Below the pieces are notes generated by a model, which did not search any database, had not been told where the DNA came from, and was given only the letters and a program-made list of their open reading frames with translations. Below are positions 1 to 6,517 of a DNA stretch of 64,000 bases, piece by piece. The first letter of the stretch is position 1, and every line of letters starts with the position of its first letter. The stretch is from Albirhodobacter sp048262715 (GTDB lineage Bacteria; Pseudomonadota; Alphaproteobacteria; Rhodobacterales; Rhodobacteraceae), in NCBI GenBank assembly GCA_048262715.1, contig JBLXEV010000015.1, positions 18,744-82,743 on the forward strand. Direction: 5' to 3'. The translations under genes and the position numbers were made by a program.

Positions 1-2
1 TC

Positions 3-131
3 TTGCCATTATTGGTCGGTTTCTTCTTCAATTCGGATAAGTTGACCGAAGGCAACAACCTCGTGCTTTTTGCCTTGCTTCTAGTTGTGACTGCGGTGGT
101 TATCACCGTGTCCGTTCTCATGGATGTATAA
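3..131 (+). CDS. C-terminal end of a membrane protein (cut by window edge)
   Basis: An open frame enters from the left edge and stops at the TAA at 129-131. The 42 visible residues hold two hydrophobic stretches separated by a short polar loop (NSDKLTEGNN), which reads as the C-terminal end of a multi-pass membrane protein. It overlaps the start of the next gene (ATG 124) by 8 bases, suggesting translational coupling. Family cannot be assigned from this fragment. Confidence 0.5.
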   Translation: MPLLVGFFFNSDKLTEGNNLVLFALLLVVTAVVITVSVLMDV

Positions 132-750
132 GATGCCTTTTAGCGATTCAGATGATCTTAGAATGGCGCTGGCTGAACAAGAGATGCTCCGCCAAAAATT
201 GCGCAAGCGGTCCTCGATGGAACTCATTCTTAAGGTCTACGCTTTCGCGGGGGCATTGACGGCCCTTTTCGGAGTGTTCTACGTCGCGTATATTCTTTTG
301 GACATTGATCTCTCTCGCGAAGTGCAAATGGGGATGCTGATAGCGTTTTCTGGCGCTGTGATGTCAGTTGTGTCTTTGTTCGGCATTTCATACCTTCGCG
401 ACCGCACCAAGCACTTGTCTCTCGAACAGTCTGACGAGATCATGAAGCTTGCGCTAATTAATGAGTGGGCACAGTTTGAGAATATCGCGCGGTCTGTTTC
501 TCATGTCAGCAAGAAAGACCCGAAATATTTTTCGGTTCGCAACCTTCTTGAAAGTCTTAAAATAGATCGGAAGATCGACGACCGCGATTTTCGCGCTCTG
601 CTGACCGCGTTAGAGTTGCGGAATAGGATTGTCCACGGGGTTGATGCCTACAGCATTGAAGCGTCAGAAGTTGAATACGTTTCAAATCTTTTGCGGAGCA
701 TTGTTTCTCGCCTTGAGGATAGCGGTTCGTCGAAAGAAACCGCATCCTAA
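124..750 (+). CDS. Two-TM protein with HEPN-like C-terminal domain
   Basis: 208 residues. The N-terminal region is basic, followed by two hydrophobic segments at about 37-60 and 70-91, then a cytosolic-looking helical domain. That domain contains RNRIVHG with R166, N167 and H171, matching the R-X4-6-H motif of HEPN RNase domains, many of which have N after the R. HEPN proteins are common effectors in toxin-antitoxin and phage-defence systems. The HEPN call is inference from one motif and the helical context. The start could be ATG 124 (overlapping the upstream gene by 8 bases) or ATG 133. Coupling to another membrane protein suggests a two-gene unit. RNA cleavage is not shown. Confidence 0.6.
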   Translation: MYKMPFSDSDDLRMALAEQEMLRQKLRKRSSMELILKVYAFAGALTALFGVFYVAYILLDIDLSREVQMGMLIAFSGAVMSVVSLFGISYLRDRTKHLSLEQSDEIMKLALINEWAQFENIARSVSHVSKKDPKYFSVRNLLESLKIDRKIDDRDFRALLTALELRNRIVHGVDAYSIEASEVEYVSNLLRSIVSRLEDSGSSKETAS

Positions 751-1624
751 ACAGGCAGCGCCCCGCGACCATCCCGGAGCGCCAGCACCTTGTTCAGCAT
801 GGCGGTAAACCCCGTATCGGAATCCATGTTGAATTACATCGCGACCTAGTGTCGTGTTTGGGTTGGAGCGGACGTTCTCCACGCGTTGTCTGAACGTCAG
901 TCCCGGGCCGGAAGTGAAGGGCGGGTGCTTCTTCTCTCTCACCTAAGCATAAACACTCATGGAGTGTTTCACACTTCAGGCCGAGAAGTAAAAGCGCCAG
1001 GCTCTTTCGGCGAAAACGTCAGGTTGCAAATATAGCTGGCGAAGTAGCCGAGGCTAAAGTTTCCAATCAGATAGTTCAGTTCATTTCCCATAGGCAGTCC
1101 CCCGATCAATGACATCGGCCCAATGCCGAGTGTTCCTAGTGCGTAAAGGATGCCGGTCGACAGAAGCAAAACAGCGATTTTCGACTTGAGTTTATGACGT
1201 TTCCGGAACGGCGTTTCCGCCGAAAAAGCCCGGATGTTCTATGTGGGGCATGAAAAGCGCGCTTTCAAGTGGTGCGCCTACATCTAGGTACATAAAGTTA
1301 AGGCGCATCATCTACAGTGCTTCGGGCTTAAGCAAACCGTCGGCATGTTTAGTGTAAGGGGCCGCTGTGGGGCTTAAACCGGTCGCCCGACACAGAGGGC
1401 GCCAATGTCGGCTTAGGGCCGATCTTTCCGAGCCCTCTTTACTGCGGCTGCGAAATGCCGCGTCCGCCATCTTGGTTGAAATGGGCTCGGAGCGGACCTT
1501 TGCCGCGCGCTGCGCCATGGACTGGTTCGCGGACTTTTCTGCCTTTCGCCCGCTCGACCTGAGTGTCCGTTAAACGTATAGACTGACCCTCAATTTTCCC
1601 GGCTCCAACTACGGAAAATCGTTT
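751..1624. other. Long gap without a convincing gene
   Basis: The stretch between the HEPN-like gene and the GNAT gene contains short frames on both strands but none with a good ribosome binding site and gene-like length. The best candidate is the hydrophobic leftward frame at 969-1169, listed separately. A leftward 26-codon ATG frame (747-827) overlaps the end of the previous gene and is not recognised. The block around 1366-1510 is GC-rich and shares a short motif with the gap near 63.1 kb. It looks like eroded or non-coding DNA within the element. Confidence 0.5.
969..1169 (-). CDS. Possible small hydrophobic protein (TTG start or gene remnant)
   Basis: 66 codons on the minus strand from a TTG. 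The product is largely hydrophobic with Gly-rich turns and could span the membrane once or twice. The open frame continues upstream to a TAG at 1239-1241 and encodes a basic stretch (RKRHKLKSK) just before the hydrophobic part. That is a natural membrane-protein N-terminus, but no ATG or GTG lies in it. It may be a 5'-damaged gene or chance. Confidence 0.2.
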   Translation of the reverse strand: MLLSTGILYALGTLGIGPMSLIGGLPMGNELNYLIGNFSLGYFASYICNLTFSPKEPGAFTSRPEV

Positions 1625-2089
1625 ATGGACGTAACAATTCGACAGGCAAAACACGACGACGTCGAAGCCCTTACGATGCTGGCCATGGCATCCAAGCAGT
1701 CGAACGGTTACGACGATGCTTTCATGGCGGCATGTGCCGATGAATTGCGTGTGACATCCGCCTCACTCGACGCCCACGAATACTGGGTGGCAGATAGTGG
1801 AACACCGTGCGGGTTCATTAGCCTCGAAGTCGATCCAGACGGACTCACTGGCATGATCGGGTCGTTCTTCATAGCTCCCGGCTGGCAGAGGCGTGGCATC
1901 GGACGATTACTTTGGTCCACCGTGGAAGAGTTCGCGCGGAAAAAGGGCTTGAAGGTTCTTCGTCTCGATGCAGACCCGGAGGCGGAAGCATTCTATCGTG
2001 GGCTCGGATTCTCGACAGTCAATCGCGTGCCATCTGGCTCGATTCCCGGGCGGACACTTCCGCATATGCAGATAGACTTGTCCGCATAA
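1625..2089 (+). CDS. GNAT family N-acetyltransferase
   Basis: 154 residues, the usual length for a single GNAT domain. It starts with a typical strand-loop (VTIRQAKHDDVEAL). Acetyl-CoA motif A is clear: FFIAPGWQRRGIGRLL at about 81-96, with the Q/R-x-x-G-x-G pyrophosphate loop as QRRGIG. Motif B follows (EAFYRGLGF, about 121-129). The enzyme should transfer an acetyl group to an amine, but the substrate cannot be read from sequence. It stands alone, with no neighbour closer than 400 bases, inside the mobile element as a cargo-type gene. Confidence 0.85.
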   Translation: MDVTIRQAKHDDVEALTMLAMASKQSNGYDDAFMAACADELRVTSASLDAHEYWVADSGTPCGFISLEVDPDGLTGMIGSFFIAPGWQRRGIGRLLWSTVEEFARKKGLKVLRLDADPEAEAFYRGLGFSTVNRVPSGSIPGRTLPHMQIDLSA

Positions 2090-2393
2090 AAGCAGACATT
2101 CAGATGCCTTGCAGCATTCGGTAGTTTGGGCTCATTTCCGCCGTTCGCTGCGTTGTCCATGAGCGGCTGCTTTTGCAACTTTACCAGTCCTACTGATATC
2201 ACGCGATTAATCGTCCTCTCGTTTGGTGGCATCGCATAGGAATTGTCAGCAGCATAGCGGCATTTCTACTTCTCGACATGATTCAATGGATTACTGCAGT
2301 ATCGATGCTCACCCCCTAGCCCCGCCCGATGCGGGGCCTTTTCGTTTCTGATGAGGCGAACATAGACCGTCGTACGGTCTCAATGCAATCTAA
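2090..2393. other. Gap before the phage-type operon
   Basis: No convincing gene. It carries a terminator-like hairpin at 2319-2344 and leads into the dyad/promoter region at 2394-2446. Confidence 0.5.
2319..2344 (+). terminator. Rho-independent terminator-like hairpin
   Basis: A 6-bp GC stem (GCCCCG at 2319-2324 with CGGGGC at 2332-2337) and a 7-nt loop are followed by CTTTTCG. It lies 230 bases after the GNAT stop and about 75 bases before the cassette promoter, so it would insulate the cassette from upstream transcription. Confidence 0.55.
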
Positions 2394-2441
2394 AATGGGG
2401 GAATTTCCCCTTTTTGGTTTACAAGGGGAAACTCCCCCATT
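2394..2441. repeat. 17-bp inverted repeat made of two dyad operators
   Basis: The arms at 2394-2410 and 2425-2441 are complementary at 16 of 17 positions with a 14-base spacer. Each arm is itself almost a dyad (GGGGAATTTCCCC-like and GGGGAAACTCCCC-like). This is the arrangement expected of two operator copies for a dimeric repressor. The right copy sits in the -35/-10 spacer of the promoter at 2418-2446. Confidence 0.6.
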
Positions 2442-2446
2442 ATTGT
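2418..2446 (+). promoter_or_regulatory. Sigma70-type promoter of the phage-type cassette
   Basis: A -35 box TTTACA (2418-2423; five of six consensus) and a -10 box TATTGT (2441-2446; four of six) are separated by exactly 17 bases. One dyad occupies the spacer and its twin lies immediately upstream, so a bound repressor would block RNA polymerase. Expected transcription start is near 2453, just ahead of the leader ORF. Confidence 0.55.
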
Positions 2447-2466
2447 CTCTCTCATCGGAGCGACAC

Positions 2467-2517
2467 ATGAGCCTCCGCACCAGTTCCCGAGTGCCGCGAT
2501 ACCTGCACCTCGGATAA
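2467..2517 (+). CDS. 16-residue leader peptide ORF
   Basis: ATG 2467 follows CGGAGCGACAC, an acceptable Shine-Dalgarno spacing, and the frame stops at TAA 2515-2517 after 16 codons (MSLRTSSRVPRYLHLG). It begins just after the predicted transcription start and ends four bases before the hairpin at 2521-2550, as in transcription-attenuation leaders. It is rich in Arg and Ser codons. It may also be a chance ORF. Confidence 0.35.
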   Translation: MSLRTSSRVPRYLHLG

Positions 2518-2520
2518 CTG

Positions 2521-2556
2521 CCCCAGCGGTGATCTCTTCCCCCGCTGGGGCCTTTT
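2521..2556 (+). terminator. Attenuator-like hairpin before the first cassette gene
   Basis: A perfect 8-bp stem (CCCCAGCG 2521-2528 with CGCTGGGG 2543-2550), 14-nt loop, followed by CCTTTTC. It lies between the leader ORF and the first cassette gene. The T-tract is short, so partial termination is more likely than complete. The Shine-Dalgarno of the next gene (GGAGG 2561-2565) follows directly. Confidence 0.45.
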
Positions 2557-2570
2557 CACCGGAGGCCCAA

Positions 2571-2846
2571 ATGCACCCGACCAACAATTTCTGCCGCACA
2601 TTCGGCACCCGCGCCGAGCTGATCGCCCTCACCGACCTGCGCAAGAAGCGCGACGCCGCGCTCGAAATCGCCCGCGCCACGATGCTGAGCCGCAACCCGA
2701 CGCCCAATCAGCTCACCGCCGCCTGCGATATCCTTATCCACTACGGTGATCACGCCGACGCCGCCCGCGCCGAATTGCTCTGCGCCCGCATCCGCCGCGA
2801 TTTCCGCACCGCTGCAACGCCCCTCACCCAAGGCGGTGCTGCATGA
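2571..2846 (+). CDS. Hypothetical phage-type protein, first gene of cassette
   Basis: 91 residues from ATG 2571, chosen over an in-frame GTG at 2529 because GGAGG at 2561-2565 has ideal spacing and the GTG lies inside the hairpin. The product is helical and rich in Ala and Arg (LTDLRKKRDAALEIARATML), without cysteine motifs, signal peptide or membrane segment. I do not recognise the family. Its stop overlaps the next start (ATGA at 2843-2846), beginning the chain of coupled genes. Confidence 0.6.
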   Translation: MHPTNNFCRTFGTRAELIALTDLRKKRDAALEIARATMLSRNPTPNQLTAACDILIHYGDHADAARAELLCARIRRDFRTAATPLTQGGAA

Positions 2847-3115
2847 GCCGCGCCCCACTATTCAATGCCCCCAAGACAGGCACTGCCATGATCGGCGCGC
2901 TCCAAAGCAGCGATCCCGAACAGTTCAAGCCTATTGTTGTGGCTATGCTGTTTGCATTGGCCCGCTACGGCAAGATCAACGACCAAGACGCAGCGGCGGT
3001 CGGGGCGATGAACACCTTCGCGCAAGCGCTGGCCGATCCCCACCATGAAAGCCTTGATGACCTGCGCGCAGATCCATCCCAAGGGCCATCAGCGCGTGCG
3101 GAGCGGACTGCATGA
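2843..3115 (+). CDS. Hypothetical phage-type protein
   Basis: 90 residues, start overlapping the previous stop by 4 bases (ATGA). The central part (PIVVAMLFALARYGKINDQDAAAVGAM) looks like a compact helical fold; the C-terminus is charged. No known motif recognised. It ends in an ATGA overlap with the 40-residue ORF at 3112. Confidence 0.55.
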   Translation: MSRAPLFNAPKTGTAMIGALQSSDPEQFKPIVVAMLFALARYGKINDQDAAAVGAMNTFAQALADPHHESLDDLRADPSQGPSARAERTA

Positions 3116-3234
3116 TCGTGCACCTTTACACCCCCGAAGCCAGCGCCGCGATGAATGCCGCCCTCGGCGCGGCGATCCTCGCCCGCATCATGGCCGAGGC
3201 CAACGCGCAGGCCGCGCAGGCGGTGGCGCAATGA
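3112..3234 (+). CDS. 40-residue Ala-rich small ORF in the coupled chain
   Basis: ATG 3112 overlaps the stop of the preceding gene and the frame runs 40 codons to TGA 3232-3234. The product starts MIVHLYTPEASAAMNAALGA and ends in an Ala/Gln-rich helix (EANAQAAQAVAQ). A further 12-codon frame (3231-3269) bridges by ATGA overlaps to the next gene at 3266. Position in an unbroken ATGA chain is the main evidence that it is translated. Confidence 0.45.
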   Translation: MIVHLYTPEASAAMNAALGAAILARIMAEANAQAAQAVAQ

Positions 3235-3265
3235 CCACCGCCCTCATCATGATTGGATTTGACCA

Positions 3266-3502
3266 ATGACCAAACTTAGCAGCTTAGATGATCACCTGTT
3301 CTCCGCGCTCGATCGCTTGAAAGATACCAAACTCGATGCCGAAACTCTGGACGCCGAGGTCCAGCGCGCCGGCGCGATCGTGGATCTGGCAGACCAAGTG
3401 ATCCAGAACAACAAGCTCAAGATCGAGGCGGCGAAACTCTTCGCCAGCCACGGCGCGCAGGTCTTGCCGATGCTCCCGCAGATTGGCGGGGCCGAGAAAT
3501 GA
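3266..3502 (+). CDS. Small phage-type protein (78 aa)
   Basis: 78 residues with a mostly helical, amphipathic sequence (DHLFSALDRLKDTKLDAETLDAEVQRAG then VIQNNKLKIEAAKLFASHG). Proteins of this look often occur next to HNH genes in rhodobacterial prophages, but I cannot assign a function. The start overlaps the 12-codon bridging frame by ATGA and its stop overlaps the HNH start by ATGA (3499-3502). Confidence 0.65.
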   Translation: MTKLSSLDDHLFSALDRLKDTKLDAETLDAEVQRAGAIVDLADQVIQNNKLKIEAAKLFASHGAQVLPMLPQIGGAEK

Positions 3503-4146
3503 AGGGCGTTCGCATCAGCTATTCGGTGGAGGAACTGGCGTGGATCAAGGCCCACTGCACCGAGCCCCGCGCCGAGGCTTATGCAAAATTTCGCAAGGCA
3601 TTCGGGCGAGAGGACGTGCAATTTCATAACTTCCATTCCCTGTGCAAGCGCAACGGCTGGCACACGGGGCGCAACGGACGGTTTGTGAAAGGTCAGGTAT
3701 CCCTTACCAAGGGCAAGCCGATGCCGTCGCACCCGAACACCGCCAAGACACAGTTCAAGTCGGGAACGGTTCCAGCGAACCTCCTGCCAATGTGGTCAGA
3801 GCGCATGACCAAAGATGGCTACATCGAGATGAAAGTCCCGCGCGTGAACCCGCACACGGGTCACAAAACGCGCTTCATGCACAAGCACCGCTACCTCTGG
3901 GAACAGGCCAATGGCCCGCTAGAGGCTGGCATGGTTCTGAAATCTCGGGATGGGAACAAGCTCAACACAGCGCCCGAGAACTGGGTGACAGTTCCGCGCG
4001 CCATCCTGCCCCGCCTCAATGGACGTTTCGGGCGCGATTACGACGCCGCTCCCGCCGAGTTGAAGCCCGCCATCATGGCAGTGTCCATGCTCGAGCACGA
4101 GGCGCGGACAATCAAAAAGCAATCGAAAGAGGCCCGCAATGGCTGA
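3499..4146 (+). CDS. HNH endonuclease (phage type)
   Basis: 215 residues. The N-terminal ~60 residues look like a DNA-binding helical segment (YSVEELAWIKAHC ... NFHSLCKRNGWHTGRNGRFVKG). The central domain carries the HNH core: histidines at 128 and 130 (HKHRYLWEQANGPLEAGMV), then DGNKLNTAPENW around 151-162 with the conserved Asn residues. This layout matches phage HNH nucleases that nick or cut double-stranded DNA, either free-standing homing types or packaging helpers. It is coupled by ATGA to the upstream 78-aa gene and overlaps the downstream gene by 8 bases. No terminase is nearby, so a packaging role is less likely than a free-standing one. Confidence 0.85.
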   Translation: MKGVRISYSVEELAWIKAHCTEPRAEAYAKFRKAFGREDVQFHNFHSLCKRNGWHTGRNGRFVKGQVSLTKGKPMPSHPNTAKTQFKSGTVPANLLPMWSERMTKDGYIEMKVPRVNPHTGHKTRFMHKHRYLWEQANGPLEAGMVLKSRDGNKLNTAPENWVTVPRAILPRLNGRFGRDYDAAPAELKPAIMAVSMLEHEARTIKKQSKEARNG

Positions 4147-4327
4147 CCCTTGCCCTACCCGCGCTCTCATGCGCAGCCACGACCACCGCGCCATCGCCGC
4201 CCGCTGTGTGCGCGCCGAGGGCATGCTCAAAGCCGAGATCGATGCCCGTGAGGCACTGGAGGCTGAGAACCGCCTTCTACGCGGCCAGCTCGCCGCGGTG
4301 CTTGGCCCTAAGAGGGAGGTGGCGTGA
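4139..4327 (+). CDS. 62-aa coiled-coil small protein
   Basis: The start lies 8 bases inside the HNH gene. The C-terminal half (MLKAEIDAREALEAENRLLRGQLAAVLG) has leucine-type heptads and should form a coiled coil, perhaps for dimerisation. No other motif is visible. The last bases overlap the next ATG (TGATG at 4325-4329), and GGGAGG upstream of that start lies within this gene. Confidence 0.55.
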   Translation: MADPCPTRALMRSHDHRAIAARCVRAEGMLKAEIDAREALEAENRLLRGQLAAVLGPKREVA

Positions 4328-4683
4328 TGATTGACCGCATTCCCCAATGGGCATGGGAGCCAACAAGAAAACTGCGCAAATCCGCCCTGATTGATCTGGC
4401 GAAGCAAAGCGGCGGTGAATGGCAGGCGTGGGACCGGTTTACCGTGCCAGAACTCATCGCTGAAATAACGCGCCGCCAACTCGCCGCTCGCGAGGCTCAT
4501 TGGGAGGCTACCGCAGCCGCTAGAGCCAAGGATGAAGCCACCGCTCGCATAATCGGCTTAGCGCCAGCTAGCGGCACCTACCGAGCGCTCAAGTCGGCCC
4601 GCGTCATGATCACCGCCGACGAGGCAAACGCCGACTTGCGTGCGATGCCGCCGATGCCATTAGCCGGGAAGGATGAGACATGA
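4327..4683 (+). CDS. Hypothetical phage-type protein (118 aa)
   Basis: ATG 4327 is preferred to GTG 4324 because it follows GGAGG with 7-base spacing and forms a TGATG junction. The first half contains a short SAP-like helical run (KSALIDLAKQSGGEWQAWDRFTVPELIAEITRRQLAAREA), which could bind nucleic acid, but this is only a resemblance. The C-terminus is Pro/Met-rich. It ends with an ATGA overlap at 4680. Confidence 0.5.
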   Translation: MIDRIPQWAWEPTRKLRKSALIDLAKQSGGEWQAWDRFTVPELIAEITRRQLAAREAHWEATAAARAKDEATARIIGLAPASGTYRALKSARVMITADEANADLRAMPPMPLAGKDET

Positions 4684-4913
4684 CCCGCGACACCGAAGAC
4701 AAAACCCACCTCGCCCGCCTAGCCGAGGCCCACGAACCGGACCTAATCCGCGCCGAGATCGAGGCGAAGGTCGCCGTATGGGCAAAACCGAAGCGCCTGC
4801 CCCTTTATAGCAAAGTCGCAGGGGTAATTTTAGGCAGCGGAGTAATCTTAGGCGGCGTGATGGGCACCGCCTGGGGCATCTTGCTATTAATTATAAAATA
4901 TTGGGGGCTATGA
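4680..4913 (+). CDS. Small protein with C-terminal membrane anchor
   Basis: 77 residues. The N-terminal 45 residues are charged and helical; the C-terminus is one long hydrophobic stretch (about 48-76, KVAGVILGSGVILGGVMGTA onward) ending in KYWGL, so the protein is probably tail-anchored. Function unknown. Membrane placement resembles small holin-like or lysis-associated phage proteins, but there is no lysin beside it. Coupled on both sides by short overlaps. Confidence 0.5.
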   Translation: MTRDTEDKTHLARLAEAHEPDLIRAEIEAKVAVWAKPKRLPLYSKVAGVILGSGVILGGVMGTAWGILLLIIKYWGL

Positions 4914-5173
4914 TGGTGAAAATTCCCCAGATGACCATGACCGCCGGAGGGCGGGATCGCCTGGAAGAGCTGACCGCAGAACGTGACGCATTGCGTGCAG
5001 CGCTTCAAGCCTCAGTTGCGTTTTCTGATTGGGTCGCGGAAGAGCTGGGCATCGAAATGTCCGAGACAGTTTGCACGGTCCGCGTGATGCCCAAGGGAAC
5101 GGAGGCTGCGGCGCGGTCTTGGGCCAGCGTTCAGGCCAATGCACGCGCAGCCCTGAACGGCGGTGACGCATGA
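4910..5173 (+). CDS. Hypothetical phage-type protein (87 aa)
   Basis: The start is taken at ATG 4910, overlapping the preceding stop; a second ATG follows immediately at 4913. The N-terminal third is a coiled coil (RDRLEELTAERDALRAALQ), then a short globular part. No recognised domain. It ends by ATGA overlap with the next gene. Confidence 0.5.
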   Translation: MMVKIPQMTMTAGGRDRLEELTAERDALRAALQASVAFSDWVAEELGIEMSETVCTVRVMPKGTEAAARSWASVQANARAALNGGDA

Positions 5174-5439
5174 CCCACGATGAGCAAATTGAGGCAGTCG
5201 CTCGGCTTTTGGCTGAGAATGCGACGAATGAAACTTACTGGAAGAGATGGGCGGGCCACGCAGAGTGGTGTGTCGCAGCCATGCAGCCACACTTTGACGC
5301 CATCCGCGCAGATGAGCGGGCGAAGGTGATCGCGGAGGCGATTGACGTTCTAGGGCACGAGTATGTTGCATGGACCCTTCGCGAAATCGAAGACCTTCAC
5401 AGCACCAATAGCCGTGCTATCGCGGAGGGAAAGGGATGA
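5170..5439 (+). CDS. Hypothetical phage-type protein (89 aa)
   Basis: 89 residues, with a Trp-rich N-terminal half (ETYWKRWAGHAEWCVAAMQPHFDAI) and a helical C-terminus. The pattern resembles small uncharacterised prophage proteins in which IEAVARLLAE is followed by a W-rich stretch, but I cannot name a family. Joined to both neighbours by 4-base overlaps. Confidence 0.5.
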   Translation: MTHDEQIEAVARLLAENATNETYWKRWAGHAEWCVAAMQPHFDAIRADERAKVIAEAIDVLGHEYVAWTLREIEDLHSTNSRAIAEGKG

Positions 5440-6149
5440 ACCAGAACCGCAGCAGCGCTGTGATGCAGCAGCGCTCGGAACCCCATAAGAGCCTGGACGA
5501 CTTCCCAACGCCGCCTTGGGCAACACGCGCTGTATGCGAGTATCTGGCGCGGCTCAATCGCATCGATCAAGGTATGACGGTGCGCGAGCCCGCCGCAAAC
5601 CGCGGCTATATGGCCCGTCCACTGGCCGAGTATTTCGGCACCGTGATCTGTCAGGACATCCATGACTACGGCGCCGGCTATTTGGTCGAGGATTACCTGT
5701 TTGGCCCCGATCAAGACCAGGTGGATTGGACGATGACCAACCCGCCCTTCCGCCTCGCGCAGCAATTCATCGAGCGCGCCCTTCGCACCAGCCGCAAGGG
5801 CGTGGCAGTGATTGTCCGCACGGCCTTCCTTGAAAGCATCTCACGCCACAATGAGCTCTTCAAAATCTCTCCCCCCGCTCGATTCCTGCAGTTCTCCGAT
5901 CGCGTAGTGATGCACAAGGGCAAGATCGTGAACCCGAATATCCCGATCGAGCAATACGACCGAAAGACCGGCGAACCGATCATCAACCCAAAGACGGGCC
6001 TGCCAAAGCTGGCCAAGCCAACCAGCGCGACAGCCTATTGCTGGATCATTTGGGAGAAAGGCCACAACGGCCCCACGCAGCTAGACTGGATCCCGTCACG
6101 GCGCGAGCAGCTCGAGCGCGAGGGCGATTATGAGGAGGTGAAACTATGA
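5436..6149 (+). CDS. DNA adenine methyltransferase-like protein
   Basis: 237 residues. The SAM-binding motif I-like sequence is REPAANRGYM (about 50-59) and the catalytic motif IV is TNPPF (101-105), the NPP-aromatic signature of amino-methyltransferases acting on adenine N6. The N-terminal DDFPTPPWATRAV is typical of phage versions. There is no target recognition domain of useful size and no adjacent restriction enzyme, so it looks like an orphan phage methyltransferase that could protect element DNA or alter regulation. It is coupled to genes on both sides by ATGA overlaps. Sequence specificity cannot be predicted. Confidence 0.75.
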   Translation: MNQNRSSAVMQQRSEPHKSLDDFPTPPWATRAVCEYLARLNRIDQGMTVREPAANRGYMARPLAEYFGTVICQDIHDYGAGYLVEDYLFGPDQDQVDWTMTNPPFRLAQQFIERALRTSRKGVAVIVRTAFLESISRHNELFKISPPARFLQFSDRVVMHKGKIVNPNIPIEQYDRKTGEPIINPKTGLPKLAKPTSATAYCWIIWEKGHNGPTQLDWIPSRREQLEREGDYEEVKL

Positions 6150-6517
6150 GCAAATACGAGAGTTTCGACGGACCGAGTCTGCCCCGCCTACTGGCGCTTG
6201 ACGATGCCGCCGATCAGATTGGCGTCCCTCGCGCCGCATTCCGGCAGGCTGCAGAGCAACATGGTTTCATCATTAAGATCGGTCGCAAGCCGCTCATCAA
6301 TTCCGCCGATATAGAAAGGCTCATCCGAAAATGCCAAGGCCCGCAAAAGGAGCCCGCCTCCACAAATTTGCCCACCGTTCAGTCTGGTACATCAGGGACA
6401 CGGGCAATCCCGACATCTCAACGGGCCACACAAGCCGCAGCGAAGCTGAAAAAGCTCTCGCGGCCTACATCGCAACAAAAGGGCGGTCAGGTACTGCCAA
6501 TGAGCCGTCAGCCGTAA
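6146..6517 (+). CDS. Excisionase-like HTH protein overlapping integrase
   Basis: 123 residues. The N-terminal 60 residues form a MerR/excisionase-like winged-HTH (LLALDDAADQIGVPRAAFRQAAEQHG ... IGRKPLINSADIERLIRKC). The C-terminal half is a basic, Ser/Thr/Gln-rich tail (RATQAAAKLKKLSRP). The last 187 bases overlap the integrase in another frame, so either this tail is genuinely dual-coding or only the HTH part matters. The location just ahead of the integrase supports an excisionase or integrase-regulator role. The start is ATGA-coupled to the methyltransferase. Confidence 0.65.
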   Translation: MSKYESFDGPSLPRLLALDDAADQIGVPRAAFRQAAEQHGFIIKIGRKPLINSADIERLIRKCQGPQKEPASTNLPTVQSGTSGTRAIPTSQRATQAAAKLKKLSRPTSQQKGGQVLPMSRQP

